DNA of 64,000 nt, taken from contig NZ_SCMK01000003.1 in assembly GCF_005503355.1 (NCBI RefSeq), positions 240,536-304,535 on the forward strand, given 5' to 3'. The notes below the pieces were generated by a model, which did no database searches, was not told the DNA's origin, and saw only the letters and a program-made list of their open reading frames with translations. Source of the stretch: Sphingomonas sp. 1F27F7B (GTDB lineage: Bacteria; Pseudomonadota; Alphaproteobacteria; Sphingomonadales; Sphingomonadaceae). Shown here piece by piece: positions 55,755 through 64,000 of this stretch (the first letter of the stretch is position 1; each line of letters opens with the position of its first letter). The position numbers were made by a program, and so were the translations under genes.

Positions 55755-57092
55755 GTGGCGCCGCCACGCTCGCTCCGCGCGATCGGGTTCGCCTTCATCG
55801 CCGCCATCGCGCTCGCGACGGTGCTGACCTGCCTGGCAGTCTATCTGGCACTCGTCGGCGCGATCGACCGGCAGGTCGACAAACGACTGACGGGACAAGC
55901 CGCCGAGCTGCTCGCCGACGATCCGGACCAGCCGCTGCTCATGCATCGGATCGCCCTGGAAACGCGGCGGCGCGACAGCGGCGATATCGGCTTCCTCCTG
56001 AGCGATGCGAGAGGCAGGCGCCTGGCCGGCAACATCGCGCCCGCGCACGGCTTTCCGCCCGGCCCTTCGACGATCGACCGAAGCGCCGGAATCCACGGGC
56101 TCACCCGCGGGCGGGCGCTGATGCACGAATTGCCCGGCGGCCTGACGCTGGTGCTGGCAGCGGAGAGCGAGCCGATCGACAATCACGATTCGCATCGCAT
56201 GCTGATCCTCTCGCTGGGCTTCGGCACGATCCTGCTGCTCGTGGTGCTGGGTACGCTGGTGCTCAGCCTCGCCATCCGGCGCAACATCGAAGCGGTACGC
56301 GGCGCGGCGGAAGCGATCGTCGACGGCGACCTGCGCGCCCGCGTGCCCATCGAACGGGCGGGCTCCGCCTTCGGCCGGCAGGCCGAGGCCTTCAATCACA
56401 TGCTCGACCGGATCGAGGCATTGATGACCAGCCTCTCCCAGATCTCCAACGACGTCGCGCACGATCTGCGCACGCCGCTCGCCCGGCTCCACGGCCAGCT
56501 TGCGCGACTTTCCGCCGAGCCCGGCGCCGATGCGCTCCGCCCCCGGATCGAGGAAGCAATGGCGCAGAGCGAGGAGATATTGGCGATGTTCGCCGCGATC
56601 CTGCGCATCACCGAAGTCGAGGGCGGCGATCGCCGGGCGATGTTCCGCCGGCTCGACCTGACGGAGATCGCCGCCGGCGCCGCGGAGGCGATCGAAGTGC
56701 TGGCCGACGAGAAGGGGCAGACGCTGCGCCTCGGCCCCTGGGCTCCCGCACCAATCGACGGGGACGAGCGGCTGCTCACCCAGCTTGTCGTCAACCTGGT
56801 CGAAAACGCGGTCAACCACACCCCGCCGGGCTCGATCCTCGCGGTGTCGGTGACGCGGGAGGCCGATGCCGCCGTCCTCACCGTCGCCGATGACGGCCCC
56901 GGCATCGCCCCGGCCGAGCACGCGCTGGCTCTCCGCCGCTTCGGCAGGCTCGAGCATAGCCGGAACCGCCCCGGCCACGGGCTCGGCCTGCCGCTGGTGC
57001 AGGCGATCGCCGCGCTTCATCGCGGCGCGCTCGAGCTGGCGGACAACCGGCCCGGCCTGATCGCCCGCATCCGCCTGCCTCTCGCCGAATGA
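55755..57092 (+). CDS. Sensor histidine kinase
   Basis: 445 aa from a GTG. TM1 about 9-35, periplasmic domain about 36-147, TM2 about 148-172, HAMP about 173-225, HisKA with phospho-acceptor His236 in NDVAHDLRTPLARL, and HATPase with N-box NLVENAVNHTPPGS, DDGPGIAP and GHGLGLPLV. Partner of the response regulator just upstream. It converges with a TonB receptor; the pair might regulate it, but no evidence shows this. Confidence 0.92.
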   Translation: MAPPRSLRAIGFAFIAAIALATVLTCLAVYLALVGAIDRQVDKRLTGQAAELLADDPDQPLLMHRIALETRRRDSGDIGFLLSDARGRRLAGNIAPAHGFPPGPSTIDRSAGIHGLTRGRALMHELPGGLTLVLAAESEPIDNHDSHRMLILSLGFGTILLLVVLGTLVLSLAIRRNIEAVRGAAEAIVDGDLRARVPIERAGSAFGRQAEAFNHMLDRIEALMTSLSQISNDVAHDLRTPLARLHGQLARLSAEPGADALRPRIEEAMAQSEEILAMFAAILRITEVEGGDRRAMFRRLDLTEIAAGAAEAIEVLADEKGQTLRLGPWAPAPIDGDERLLTQLVVNLVENAVNHTPPGSILAVSVTREADAAVLTVADDGPGIAPAEHALALRRFGRLEHSRNRPGHGLGLPLVQAIAALHRGALELADNRPGLIARIRLPLAE

Positions 57093-57141
57093 AGAACGGC
57101 CCGGGCGATAGCCGCCCAGGCCGTCGTTCCCGCGATCCGCT

Positions 57142-57161
57142 CCCCGGCCCGTAGGCCGGGG
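57142..57161. terminator. Hairpin between the kinase and TonB receptor genes
   Basis: CCCCGGCC-CGTA-GGCCGGGG, an 8-bp perfect stem with a 4-nt loop between convergent stops, 9 bp from the end of the TonB receptor gene. Confidence 0.55.
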
Positions 57162-57169
57162 ACCGGGGA

Positions 57170-59758
57170 TCAGAACTTGACGCTGGCTTCCGCGCCGAAA
57201 GTGCGCGGCGGATTGAAATTGGCATAGTCGCCCAGGATGCCGCCATAGTTGGTCGACACCAGCGCGCCGTTCGCACCGTAATTGTACACCGGCGACGAGT
57301 TCGCGTTCGACCGGCGATAGATATAGGTGTTGTCGAGCAGGTTGCGGGCCCACAGTGACAGAGTCACCTGCGCGCTGTCGTTCATCCTGATGTCCGCGAG
57401 CGCGATGCGGCCGTTCATCACGAAGCTCGGGTCGGTCTTGGTCGACTCGAGCTGGAAGCTGTACTGGCTGCTCGCATAGTTGCCGTCGAGGTGCAGGCGC
57501 ACATTGGCGCCGCCCGCGATGTTGACCGGCAGTACATAGTCGATCGCGCCCGACGCCGCGTTCTTCGGCGTGTAGACGATATAGAGCTGCTGCGGCAGGC
57601 CGCCGGTGATCGGGTTCACCGCCGAGGGGGCCTTCCAATAGGTATAGGCATAGGAAGCCGACAGCGTGAGCCCGGCCGTCGGCTTCACCGTCAGATCGGC
57701 TTCGATGCCGCGGATCTTGGTCTTGCCGGCATTCTGGGTCTGCTCGATATGGCTGCCGTTGGTCGGGCTGGTGGCCGAAGTGTCGTACAGGTCGAAGTCG
57801 AACTGCGTGTTGCTGCGGTCCATGATGTAGCCGGCCAGGTTCAGGCGGGCGTGATGGTCGAAGAAGTCCATCTTCGCGCCGATCTCGTACGACTTCACCG
57901 ATTCCGGACCGAACGCGTTGAAGCTCTGCGAGCGGTCATTGGCGCCGCCGGCGCGGAAGCCGGTGGAGTATTTCGCGTAGAAGTGCATGTCCGGGGTCGC
58001 ATCGAATGCGATGTTGAGCATCGGATCGAAGCGGCTGATGCTGTTCTCGAAAGTGAACGGCGCAGTGACGCCGGCGGCACCGGCCAGATCCGAGCGGTTG
58101 TTCACCACGTACAGCTGGCCATGCCGCTTGTCCTTGGTGAAGCGACCGCCGGCGGTGAAGTGCAGCCCGGTGCCTTCCGGCGAGAAGGTCAGGTTGCCGA
58201 ACGCCGAATAGTTGTGATCCCAGGCCTCACTGGCGCGGGTGATGAACTGGCAGCTGTTCGCGAACTGCGGAACGGTCGTCCCCAGCGTGTTCGCGCACGA
58301 GGCGGCATAGGGCTGGTAGCCCGAATTCGCGCTGGTGACGGTGCCGGTGACGATCGGGCTGCGGATGGTATAGGCCGTGCCGTCCGCATTCCACAGGTTG
58401 CTGAGCGGAGTCGCCGCATATTCGGTCGCGTGCTCGGTGAAGTAATAGGCACCGACGACGAAATCGAACTGGTCGAAGCTGCCGACCGCCTGGAATTCCT
58501 GGCTGAACTGGTGCTGCTTCAGGAACGACAGGCTGTAACGGCTGAAGTTGGTGTTCGGCGCATAGGTGCTGCGCTCCGGACCGCCCGAATTGTCCCACTG
58601 GTCGGTGCTGACGCCGCGCCACGCGGTGATCGAGCGCAGTTCCAGGCCGGGGGCGACCTTGTACTTCAGGTTCGAAGCGAAGCCGTGCGTGATGTCGACG
58701 CTCGGCTGCTGCGGCACGCCGACATCGGCCACCGACTGGCGATCGGGGTGGACACCGACGAGCGGGGCACGCGGCGCGACGCAGGGCAGCCGGCCGGCAG
58801 CGGCCTGGGCCACGGTGATGTTCCCGCCGCAAGCCGTGGCGGTGCCCGGCAGGTACAGGGTCGTGCCGACCGTGCCACCGGCCGGCGTGTAGGTGCCGAC
58901 GGTGTAGTTGTTCGGGTTGTAGTTGATCAGCTGGCTGAACTGCGGGGTATTCTCGTCCTTCCCATAGTCATACGAGAAGTCTGCGGTCAGGCCGTCGAAC
59001 GGCGTCCAGCGCGCGGCGACGCGGCCGCCCTTGCGATCATAATAGTTCCAGCCGGTCGAGCCCGCGAGCGGATCCTTCACGGTCGGATCCTGGTGCTGGT
59101 ACACGCCATCGAACTTCAGCGCGATGTTGGCGAAGGCCGGCAGGTCGAGATGGATGTCCGCGTTGCGGCTGCCATAATTGCCGACGCCGGCGGTCATCCG
59201 CGCGCCGAACTCGCCGGTGGGCGCCTTGGTGACCATCGAGAGCGCGCCGCCTTCGGTGTTGCGGCCGAACAGCGTGCCCTGCGGGCCCTTCAGCACTTCG
59301 ATGCGCTCGATGTCGAACAGCGCGGCGTTGAGGCCCTGGGTCTTACCCAGCGCGACGCCGTCGATATAGACGCTGACGCCGCCGTCGCGAGCCGTCTGGT
59401 TCTGGTCATAGGGAACGATGCCGCGAATGCCGATGGTCAGCGCCGACTGGCGCGCTTCGAACGTGGCGACGCGCAGCGACGGCACCGTGCCGTCGGCGAG
59501 GTTGAACAGGCTCTGGACGTGGCGATCCTGCAGCGCCTCGGAATTCAGCACCGAAATCGAGATCGGCGTCTGCTGCAGGTTGGTCTCGCGGCGCTGCGCG
59601 GTGACGATGATCTCGCCCAGACCGCTCTGGTCATTGGTGTCGGCCTGTGCAGCGGTGGTCGCCGCCGTCTGGTCCTGCGCCAGCGCGGGCACCGCGGACA
59701 ACGCGAACAAGGTCGCGCCCGCGAGCAGCGACAGACGGAAACGGGCAACATTCTGCAT
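57170..59758 (-). CDS. TonB-dependent receptor
   Basis: 862 aa. Signal peptide about 1-28 (LFALSAVPALAQ). TonB-box-like GEIIVTAQRRETNLQQTPIS (about 49-68), plug with GIRGIVPYDQNQTARDGGVS, YIDGVALGKTQGLNAALFD and IEVLKGPQGTLFGRNTEGGA, then the barrel, ending NFNPPRTFGAEASVKF. This type, common in sphingomonads, often takes up aromatic or plant-derived compounds, but the ligand is not readable. An AT-rich 300-bp region lies upstream. Confidence 0.93.
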   Translation of the reverse strand: MQNVARFRLSLLAGATLFALSAVPALAQDQTAATTAAQADTNDQSGLGEIIVTAQRRETNLQQTPISISVLNSEALQDRHVQSLFNLADGTVPSLRVATFEARQSALTIGIRGIVPYDQNQTARDGGVSVYIDGVALGKTQGLNAALFDIERIEVLKGPQGTLFGRNTEGGALSMVTKAPTGEFGARMTAGVGNYGSRNADIHLDLPAFANIALKFDGVYQHQDPTVKDPLAGSTGWNYYDRKGGRVAARWTPFDGLTADFSYDYGKDENTPQFSQLINYNPNNYTVGTYTPAGGTVGTTLYLPGTATACGGNITVAQAAAGRLPCVAPRAPLVGVHPDRQSVADVGVPQQPSVDITHGFASNLKYKVAPGLELRSITAWRGVSTDQWDNSGGPERSTYAPNTNFSRYSLSFLKQHQFSQEFQAVGSFDQFDFVVGAYYFTEHATEYAATPLSNLWNADGTAYTIRSPIVTGTVTSANSGYQPYAASCANTLGTTVPQFANSCQFITRASEAWDHNYSAFGNLTFSPEGTGLHFTAGGRFTKDKRHGQLYVVNNRSDLAGAAGVTAPFTFENSISRFDPMLNIAFDATPDMHFYAKYSTGFRAGGANDRSQSFNAFGPESVKSYEIGAKMDFFDHHARLNLAGYIMDRSNTQFDFDLYDTSATSPTNGSHIEQTQNAGKTKIRGIEADLTVKPTAGLTLSASYAYTYWKAPSAVNPITGGLPQQLYIVYTPKNAASGAIDYVLPVNIAGGANVRLHLDGNYASSQYSFQLESTKTDPSFVMNGRIALADIRMNDSAQVTLSLWARNLLDNTYIYRRSNANSSPVYNYGANGALVSTNYGGILGDYANFNPPRTFGAEASVKF

Positions 59759-60071
59759 ATGGGTAACCCCCGAACCTCAGGCTCATTCCTGATCCCGGCG
59801 CCCCTACGCATTGTTGTTGGCATTATTGTTACAATGACAGTATCACTATAGTAATGTCTGTTTCATTTTCGCTTCATCAGGTGATATTTCGAAGTCATAT
59901 TCAAATGAATATCGCAAAAACCTGCTAATTCCGACTGCCCCCTTCCGAAACCAGATCGCCATTCCCCTGCTCAACTCTCAACCAGGTCATAGGCGAGAAG
60001 AACGGCACGCGAGAACAGCGCCGACGAAGCACCGCTCGTCGATTCCAGTCAGTCCTCGTATCGGGAATGGA
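59759..60071. other. AT-rich regulatory region upstream of the second TonB receptor
   Basis: 313 bp with no gene. Bases 59815-59930 are unusually AT-rich and hold an interrupted palindrome ATATTC-AAAT-GAATAT at 59897-59912, a possible operator, plus a single ATGACAG half-site near 59837. The receptor promoter on minus is expected here. Confidence 0.5.
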
Positions 60072-60998
60072 TTATTTGAGCGGACCGGGCTGGGCAAGAT
60101 AGGCCAGCCGCCGCACCTCGCGCCGCCCGCGCACCACCGTGTCGAGGATCAGCCCGGTGAACAGGTTGAGGAACGAAAGGATCATCAATCCCGTCGCCAG
60201 GATCGCCGTGGGGAAACGCGGCACGAGCCCGGTCTCGAACCAGGTGACGGCAAGCGGGATGCTGAGCCCCACCGCCAGCGCGGCGAAGACAGTGGCGATC
60301 CAGCCGAAGAACAGCATCGGCCGCTCGATTCGGTAGAGCACGGCGATCGTCTTCAGGATACGCCAGCCGTCGCGATAGGTGCTGAGCTTGGACTCCGATC
60401 CCTCGGGCCGGGCGAAATAGCGCGTCTCTACCTCGCCGACAGGCATCTTCAGTTCCAGCGCATGCACGCTGATCTCGGTCTCGATCTCGAAGCCGGCGGA
60501 AAGCACCGGGAAGCTCTTCACGAAGCGGCGCGAGAAGACGCGGTAGCCCGAGAAGATATCGGTGAAGCTGCGGCCGAACAGCTTGGCGAGGATGCCGGTC
60601 ATCATCCGGTTGCCGAGCACATGCCCGCGCCGATACGCCTCGGCCGCCTCGTGAACCCGGGTGCCGACGATCATGTCGAGCCCCTCCTCCGCCACCCGTG
60701 CCACCATGGCAGGGGCCGCGGCCGGGTCATAGGTCGCGTCGCCGTCCGCCATCACATAGATATCGGCCTCGACATCGGCGAACATCCGGCGGACGACATT
60801 GCCCTTGCCCTGCATCCGCTCGCTACGGACCACCGCCCCGGCCGCGCGGGCGACTTCGATCGTCCGGTCGCGGCTGTTATTGTCATAGACGTAGATCGTC
60901 GCGTCCGGCAGCACCTTGCGGAACCCCTCGATCGTCTGCGCAATCGCGGCTTCTTCATTGTAGCAGGGCAGGATTACGGCGACTTTGGGCATGGTCAT
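60072..60998 (-). CDS. Family 2 glycosyltransferase with C-terminal membrane helices
   Basis: 308 aa. GT-A fold with VAVILPCYNEEAAIAQTI at the start, the metal-binding VMADGDATYDPAAAP (about residues 80-94) and FSGYRVFSRRFVKSFP, then two TM helices (about 235-258 and 268-290). Similar to dolichol-/polyprenyl-phosphate sugar synthases. It likely loads a sugar onto a lipid carrier for envelope polysaccharide. Acceptor and donor unknown. Confidence 0.88.
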   Translation of the reverse strand: MTMPKVAVILPCYNEEAAIAQTIEGFRKVLPDATIYVYDNNSRDRTIEVARAAGAVVRSERMQGKGNVVRRMFADVEADIYVMADGDATYDPAAAPAMVARVAEEGLDMIVGTRVHEAAEAYRRGHVLGNRMMTGILAKLFGRSFTDIFSGYRVFSRRFVKSFPVLSAGFEIETEISVHALELKMPVGEVETRYFARPEGSESKLSTYRDGWRILKTIAVLYRIERPMLFFGWIATVFAALAVGLSIPLAVTWFETGLVPRFPTAILATGLMILSFLNLFTGLILDTVVRGRREVRRLAYLAQPGPLK

Positions 60999-61093
60999 GC
61001 GCCAGCCATAGGGCCGAAACGGTTACGGTTCGATATCAATTTCACTTGGCGGGGATTGGTGCCCCCAGCATGCCCCCCGGCGGGAGAGCGAGA

Positions 61094-61690
61094 ATGAAAA
61101 CGCGCGGGCTCTGGCCACTGACATTGGCAACCATCGCGATGGTGATGATCGATGCCGCCACCAACCCAATGCTGCTGATCGCCTATCACCTGTGGCCCGA
61201 CCTCTATGAACTGCACGCCCTTGCCGAGCTGGCCTCCGTCGAGGTCAAGATGGACATGCTGATCTGGACACTCCTCACGATGTGCGTCTTCGCCTGGTGG
61301 ATATTCCGCGCGGGCAAAAATCTGGTCGCGCTCGGGTACGTTTCACTGGCCTTCACCCCCGCCGTCCGGATCTGGTGGTTCCTCGTGCCGTTGGCCAATC
61401 TGGTGATACCCTATCACGGCATGCGCGAATTATGGAACGCCAGCCACGGCAAGGCGGATCTGGGCGAGACGCCGCCGCTCGTCGCGATCTGGTGGGGCCT
61501 GTGGCTCTTCAGCTTCTTCGACTTGATCATCCTGGGCGTGTTCGCAGGCCCGTTCGAGCTGATGACGATCATCTGGATCCAGTCGGTGACGGGCATCGCC
61601 CTCGCCTCCGCCGTCATCCCGATGCTGTGGGGGATCGCCCGCGCCCAGGCCGCGCAGCGTGGCCCGGCACTCACCGACATCTTCAGCTGA
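61094..61690 (+). CDS. DUF4328-like membrane protein
   Basis: 198 aa from ATG at 61094. Four to five TM segments (LTLATIAMVMIDAATNPMLL, LIWTLLTMCVFAWWIFRAG, AVRIWWFLVPLANLVIPYHGM, IWWGLWLFSFFDLIILG, SVTGIALASAVIPMLWG). RIWWFLVPLANLVIPYHGMRELW is a pattern characteristic of DUF4328 proteins. Function unknown. Divergent from the glycosyltransferase; a terminator follows. Confidence 0.75.
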   Translation: MKTRGLWPLTLATIAMVMIDAATNPMLLIAYHLWPDLYELHALAELASVEVKMDMLIWTLLTMCVFAWWIFRAGKNLVALGYVSLAFTPAVRIWWFLVPLANLVIPYHGMRELWNASHGKADLGETPPLVAIWWGLWLFSFFDLIILGVFAGPFELMTIIWIQSVTGIALASAVIPMLWGIARAQAAQRGPALTDIFS

Positions 61691-61698
61691 CAAAGCAA

Positions 61699-61728
61699 AG
61701 GCCCCCGCTCCACAAGGAGCGAGGGCCT
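61699..61728. terminator. Terminator between the DUF4328 gene and tig
   Basis: AGGCCCCCGCTCC-ACAA-GGAGCGAGGGCCT: 13-bp stem with one mismatch, between convergent stops. Confidence 0.75.
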
Positions 61729-61752
61729 GAACCTGTCCCGAAGGAGAAAGCC

Positions 61753-63345
61753 TCAGTCGGCCTTCTTCTTCGCGGGCGCCTTTTTGGCGGGCTTGGCTTC
61801 GGCCTCGTCGCCCTCCGCCTTCTTGGCCGGAGCCTTTTTGGCGGCCGGCTTCTTGGCGGCCTCGGCCTCGGCTTCCACCGGCTCGGCGTCCGCCTTCTTC
61901 GCCTTGGCGGCGGGCTTCTTCTCGGCCTTGGCCTCGCCCTCGCCCGCATCGGCCTTCTTCGACTTGCGCGGCTTGTGGTTGTCGTGATCGTGCGTGTGCG
62001 TGCCGGTGTCGAAACCGTCATCGCTCTCAATCGCGGCTTCCAGCTCCTCGCGGGTCACTTCGCGATCCGAAATCTCGGCCTTGTCGAACAGGAAGTCGAC
62101 CACCTTGTCCTCGAACAGCGGCGCGCGCAGCTGGGCGGCGGCCATCGGCTCGTTGCGGACATATTGGTAGAAGCGCTCGCGGTCGTTCGGCGAATATTGC
62201 GCCGCGGCCTGGGCGATGAGCTGGTTCATCTCGTTCGCGCTGACCTCGACGCCGTTGGCGGTGCCGATCTCGGAGAGGAGCAGGCCCAGACGCACGCGGC
62301 GCTCGGCGATCTTCACATAGTCGGCGCGCTCGGCCTCGAGCTCGGCCTTGGCCGCCTCGGGGTCGGCCTCATGCTCGGCCTCGTGCTGGAGCTGGTGCCA
62401 GATCTGCTCGAACTCGGCATCGACCATCGAGGGCGGAACCTCGAAGTCATGGCCCGCGGCCAGCTGATCGAGCAGCTTGCGCTTCATATAGGTGCGGGTC
62501 AGGCCGTTCAGCTGCTGCTCGAGCTGGCCCTTGAGCAAGCCAGTGAGCTGCTCAAGGCCCTGCAGGCCCAGCGTCTTGGCGAAATCGTCGTTGATCTCGG
62601 TCTCGCCGGCGGTTTTCACCGCGGTGATCTTGAGCGCGAACTGGGCGGGCTTGCCGGCCAGGTCAGGCACGCCATAATCGGCAGGAAAGGACACGTCGAT
62701 CGTCTTCTCGTCGCCGGTCTTCACGCCGACGAGCTGGTCCTCGAAACCCGGAATCAGGCGGCCGGTGCCGATCTCGACCGACATGTCGGTGCCGGTGCCG
62801 CCATCGAATGCGACGCCGTCGACGGTGCCCGCGAAGTCCATGGTCACCTGGTCGCCTTCGGCCGCCTTGTGCTTGGCCGGCGCATCGGTCCAGGCCTTTT
62901 GCTGGCCGGCCAGCTGCTTGAGCTGGGCGTTCACTTCATCGTCGCTGACCGGAACGGTCAGGCGCTCGAGCTTCAGGCTGTCGATCGACGGAGTCGGAAC
63001 GTCCGGGAGCACTTCGAGCTCGACCTTGATCTCGGCATCGCCGCCGGGCGCATATTCGCCTTCCAGGCTGACCGACGGCGACACGGCCGGGCGCAGCTTG
63101 TGGTCGGCGATCAGCTTCTGCACACCTTCCTGGATCGAGGTGTTGAGCGCGTCCTGCGCGATCGCCTCGCCGTGCATCTTGCGGATCAGGTTGGTCGGCA
63201 CCTTGCCCGGGCGGAAGCCCGGCATGCGGACCTGCGGGGCGACCCGCTTGACCTCGGCATCGACCTTCTTGTCGATGTCCTTGGCAGTGATCTTGAGCGT
63301 GTAGGCGCGCTTCAGGCCCTCGTTCAACGTCTCGACAGTCTGCAT
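61753..63345 (-). CDS. tig: Trigger factor
   Basis: 530 aa from ATG at 63345 (MQTVETLNEGLKRAYTLKI). Ribosome-binding domain with RMPGFRPGKVPTNLIRKMHG (about residues 40-59), FKBP-type PPIase domain (about 160-245: GDQVTMDFAGTVDG, VEIGTGRLIPGFEDQLVG), and the helical chaperone C domain. After about residue 445 there is a long Ala/Lys/Glu low-complexity tail with a His/Asp patch (THTHDHDNHK), longer than in E. coli. It folds nascent chains at the ribosome exit. The next protease genes on this strand are clpP, clpX and lon. Confidence 0.96.
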   Translation of the reverse strand: MQTVETLNEGLKRAYTLKITAKDIDKKVDAEVKRVAPQVRMPGFRPGKVPTNLIRKMHGEAIAQDALNTSIQEGVQKLIADHKLRPAVSPSVSLEGEYAPGGDAEIKVELEVLPDVPTPSIDSLKLERLTVPVSDDEVNAQLKQLAGQQKAWTDAPAKHKAAEGDQVTMDFAGTVDGVAFDGGTGTDMSVEIGTGRLIPGFEDQLVGVKTGDEKTIDVSFPADYGVPDLAGKPAQFALKITAVKTAGETEINDDFAKTLGLQGLEQLTGLLKGQLEQQLNGLTRTYMKRKLLDQLAAGHDFEVPPSMVDAEFEQIWHQLQHEAEHEADPEAAKAELEAERADYVKIAERRVRLGLLLSEIGTANGVEVSANEMNQLIAQAAAQYSPNDRERFYQYVRNEPMAAAQLRAPLFEDKVVDFLFDKAEISDREVTREELEAAIESDDGFDTGTHTHDHDNHKPRKSKKADAGEGEAKAEKKPAAKAKKADAEPVEAEAEAAKKPAAKKAPAKKAEGDEAEAKPAKKAPAKKKAD

Positions 63346-63419
63346 TTTTCTCAGGCTTCCAAACTTCAAGAAAAGGAATTGGCAGGCGTCCGGTGACGCG
63401 GGCAAACGAGCGGCGATGC

Positions 63420-63475
63420 TGGTGCGGGCGAAGGGACTCGAACCCCCCACACCTTTCGATACCAGAACCTAAATC
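63420..63475 (-). other. 3' fragment of a tRNA-Leu(TAG) gene, probable attachment site
   Basis: On minus the sequence runs from the anticodon loop (ATTTAGG), through the 3' anticodon stem, variable arm (GGTATCGAAAGGTGT), T-arm (TTCGAGTCCC) and acceptor strand to CCA. The 5' half (acceptor, D-arm) is absent; beyond 63476 the DNA is unrelated and AT-rich. This is the standard footprint of integration at a tRNA 3' end. Confidence 0.8.
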
Positions 63476-63485
63476 CAACATATAA

Positions 63486-63499
63486 GTGACAAATGTCAC
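63486..63499. promoter_or_regulatory. Inverted repeat in AT-rich DNA before the integrase remnant
   Basis: GTGACA-AA-TGTCAC, a perfect 6-bp inverted repeat, 10 bp from the tRNA-Leu fragment. It could be an operator or an integrase/excisionase arm site; nothing in the window decides. Confidence 0.35.
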
Positions 63500-63621
63500 A
63501 AAAAACTATATGTTATCAATGAGTTCTGACCAGCCTCGCCTCCCACTACCCCGGACACATCTTGGGCACAGATGCGCCCGTCGCAATATAAGGCCCGGCC
63601 ACATACTCAAGGGAGCCCCTC

Positions 63622-63858
63622 ATGGCTAGCCATGAAATGTTCGACGGACGCTTGCAGGTCTACAAACGGGGCGAAGGCCGCCACTGGCAATGCGCCGCGC
63701 GCGTGGGCGGCAAACGGTTCCGCAGCACGACGAATGAGGAGCGGCTCGACCAAGCGAAGCAGGTAGCTGAGGAGTGGTATCTCGATCTGCGCGGCAAGCT
63801 ACGCGCGGGGCAAATCGAGCCCGACGAGCGCACCTTCAAATCCGCAGCCACGGAGTAG
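63622..63858 (+). pseudogene. Truncated tyrosine-recombinase integrase, N-terminal arm domain
   Basis: 78 codons from ATG (MASHEMFDGRLQVYKRGEG) to TAG. The segment RLQVYKRGEGRHWQCAARVGGKRFRSTTNEE followed by AKQVAEEWYLDLRGKLRAG matches the arm-type DNA-binding and core-binding start of phage/island integrases. The catalytic domain (R...HxxR...Y) is missing, so it is a decayed or truncated integrase. It reads away from the tRNA-Leu fragment. Strong context support for an integrated-element boundary. Confidence 0.75.
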
Positions 63859-64000
63859 ACCCGCGAAATGCGGGTGCTCACGATCGGTGACGTGCGCCCC
63901 TGATTGTTACCACTCAGAGGTAGAGTCCGGCTCCTTCATGATGGTTGGTTGATGGGATGGCAACGTGCCTGGGGGCATGCCCCCAGGCACGTTGGCCGGC
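63859..64000. other. Right window edge with a perfect palindrome
   Basis: No gene. A perfect 34-bp palindrome (63961-63994, centred on GCATGC) would form a 17-bp cruciform or hairpin. It may be the tip of a transposable element or a terminator for a gene outside the window. Confidence 0.5.

Noticed and set aside
53784..57638. 1284-codon open frame on minus opposite the epimerase and two-component genes
   Set aside because: Runs through three well-supported plus-strand genes; no recognisable domain.
59837..59854. Pho-box-like sequence upstream of the second TonB receptor
   Set aside because: Only one half-site (ATGACAG) fits; the second at +11 matches poorly.

Overview
The window is high-GC alphaproteobacterial chromosome, most likely from a Sphingomonas-type member of the Sphingomonadaceae. 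The grounds are an exosortase-A-associated gene set, two TonB-dependent receptors (one paired with a beta-helix lipoprotein), a ccmC-D-E-F-G-H-I cytochrome c maturation run, the conserved order tig, clpP, clpX, lon, hupB, and a LexA-type direct repeat GTTC-N7-GTTC. Nearly all stretches of 60 kb are ordinary chromosome. Clear foreign signatures are the lower-GC beta-helix gene near 2 kb, the AT-rich locus near 23 kb, and the right edge near 63.5 kb.

Layout. 1-900: the tail of an MFS transporter and rnk. 1302-10638: two similar-sized pectate-lyase-fold (tailspike-like) genes that flank an exosortase-A-associated metabolic cluster (decarboxylase and acyl-CoA ligase on minus; ACP and two hydrolases on plus) and trxB. 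10.7-17 kb: a CAU tRNA, a 2H phosphoesterase, kup, an OmpA-domain protein, an Lrp/AsnC regulator divergent from alanine dehydrogenase, and a GNAT acetyltransferase. 17.1-21.9 kb: the ccm operon. 22.2-23.4 kb: a two-gene locus whose first gene joins a double-glycine export leader to a HExxH metallopeptidase-like region. 24.2-26.6 kb: an ECF41-type sigma factor, its AhpD-like partner and a divergent haloperoxidase-like hydrolase. 26.7-34.4 kb: leucine dehydrogenase, tRNA-His, a degenerate GspE-like ATPase, a prolyl hydroxylase, and a lipoprotein/TonB-receptor pair behind a Pho-box-like site. 34.6-41 kb: an amidohydrolase, a DMT exporter, a B3-type metallo-beta-lactamase with Glu in place of the first zinc His, an M13 peptidase and an FkbM methyltransferase. 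41.2-63.3 kb: tRNA-Val, hupB, lon, clpX, clpP and tig, all on minus in that order, interrupted by tandem M1 aminopeptidases, an ICMT-like protein, an NCS1 permease, a two-component system, a second TonB receptor and a glycosyltransferase. 63.4-64 kb: the 3' part of a tRNA-Leu gene, a truncated integrase and a perfect 34-bp palindrome, which look like the edge of an integrated element.

The strongest candidate for something undescribed is the pair of tailspike-like genes. Each lies behind the same 36-bp module (29 of 36 positions identical) that contains a -35 like TTGCRA, a 17-bp spacer and an exact GTTC-N7-GTTC SOS box overlapping the -10. No phage genes are adjacent. This suggests a DNA-damage-induced set of polysaccharide-binding or polysaccharide-cleaving proteins, possibly serving an unlinked particle, and placed around genes tied to exopolysaccharide and exosortase biology.

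Other regulatory signals fit known families closely. There is an exact TGTCACA-N16-CGTC promoter before the ECF41 operon, and a CTGTC(A/G)T repeat pair with 4-bp spacer before the lipoprotein/TonB-receptor genes. A family of palindromic 110-220 bp repeats with ends AGGTTGRGGACTC sits between genes, and in two places it supplies the stop codon of the neighbouring gene.
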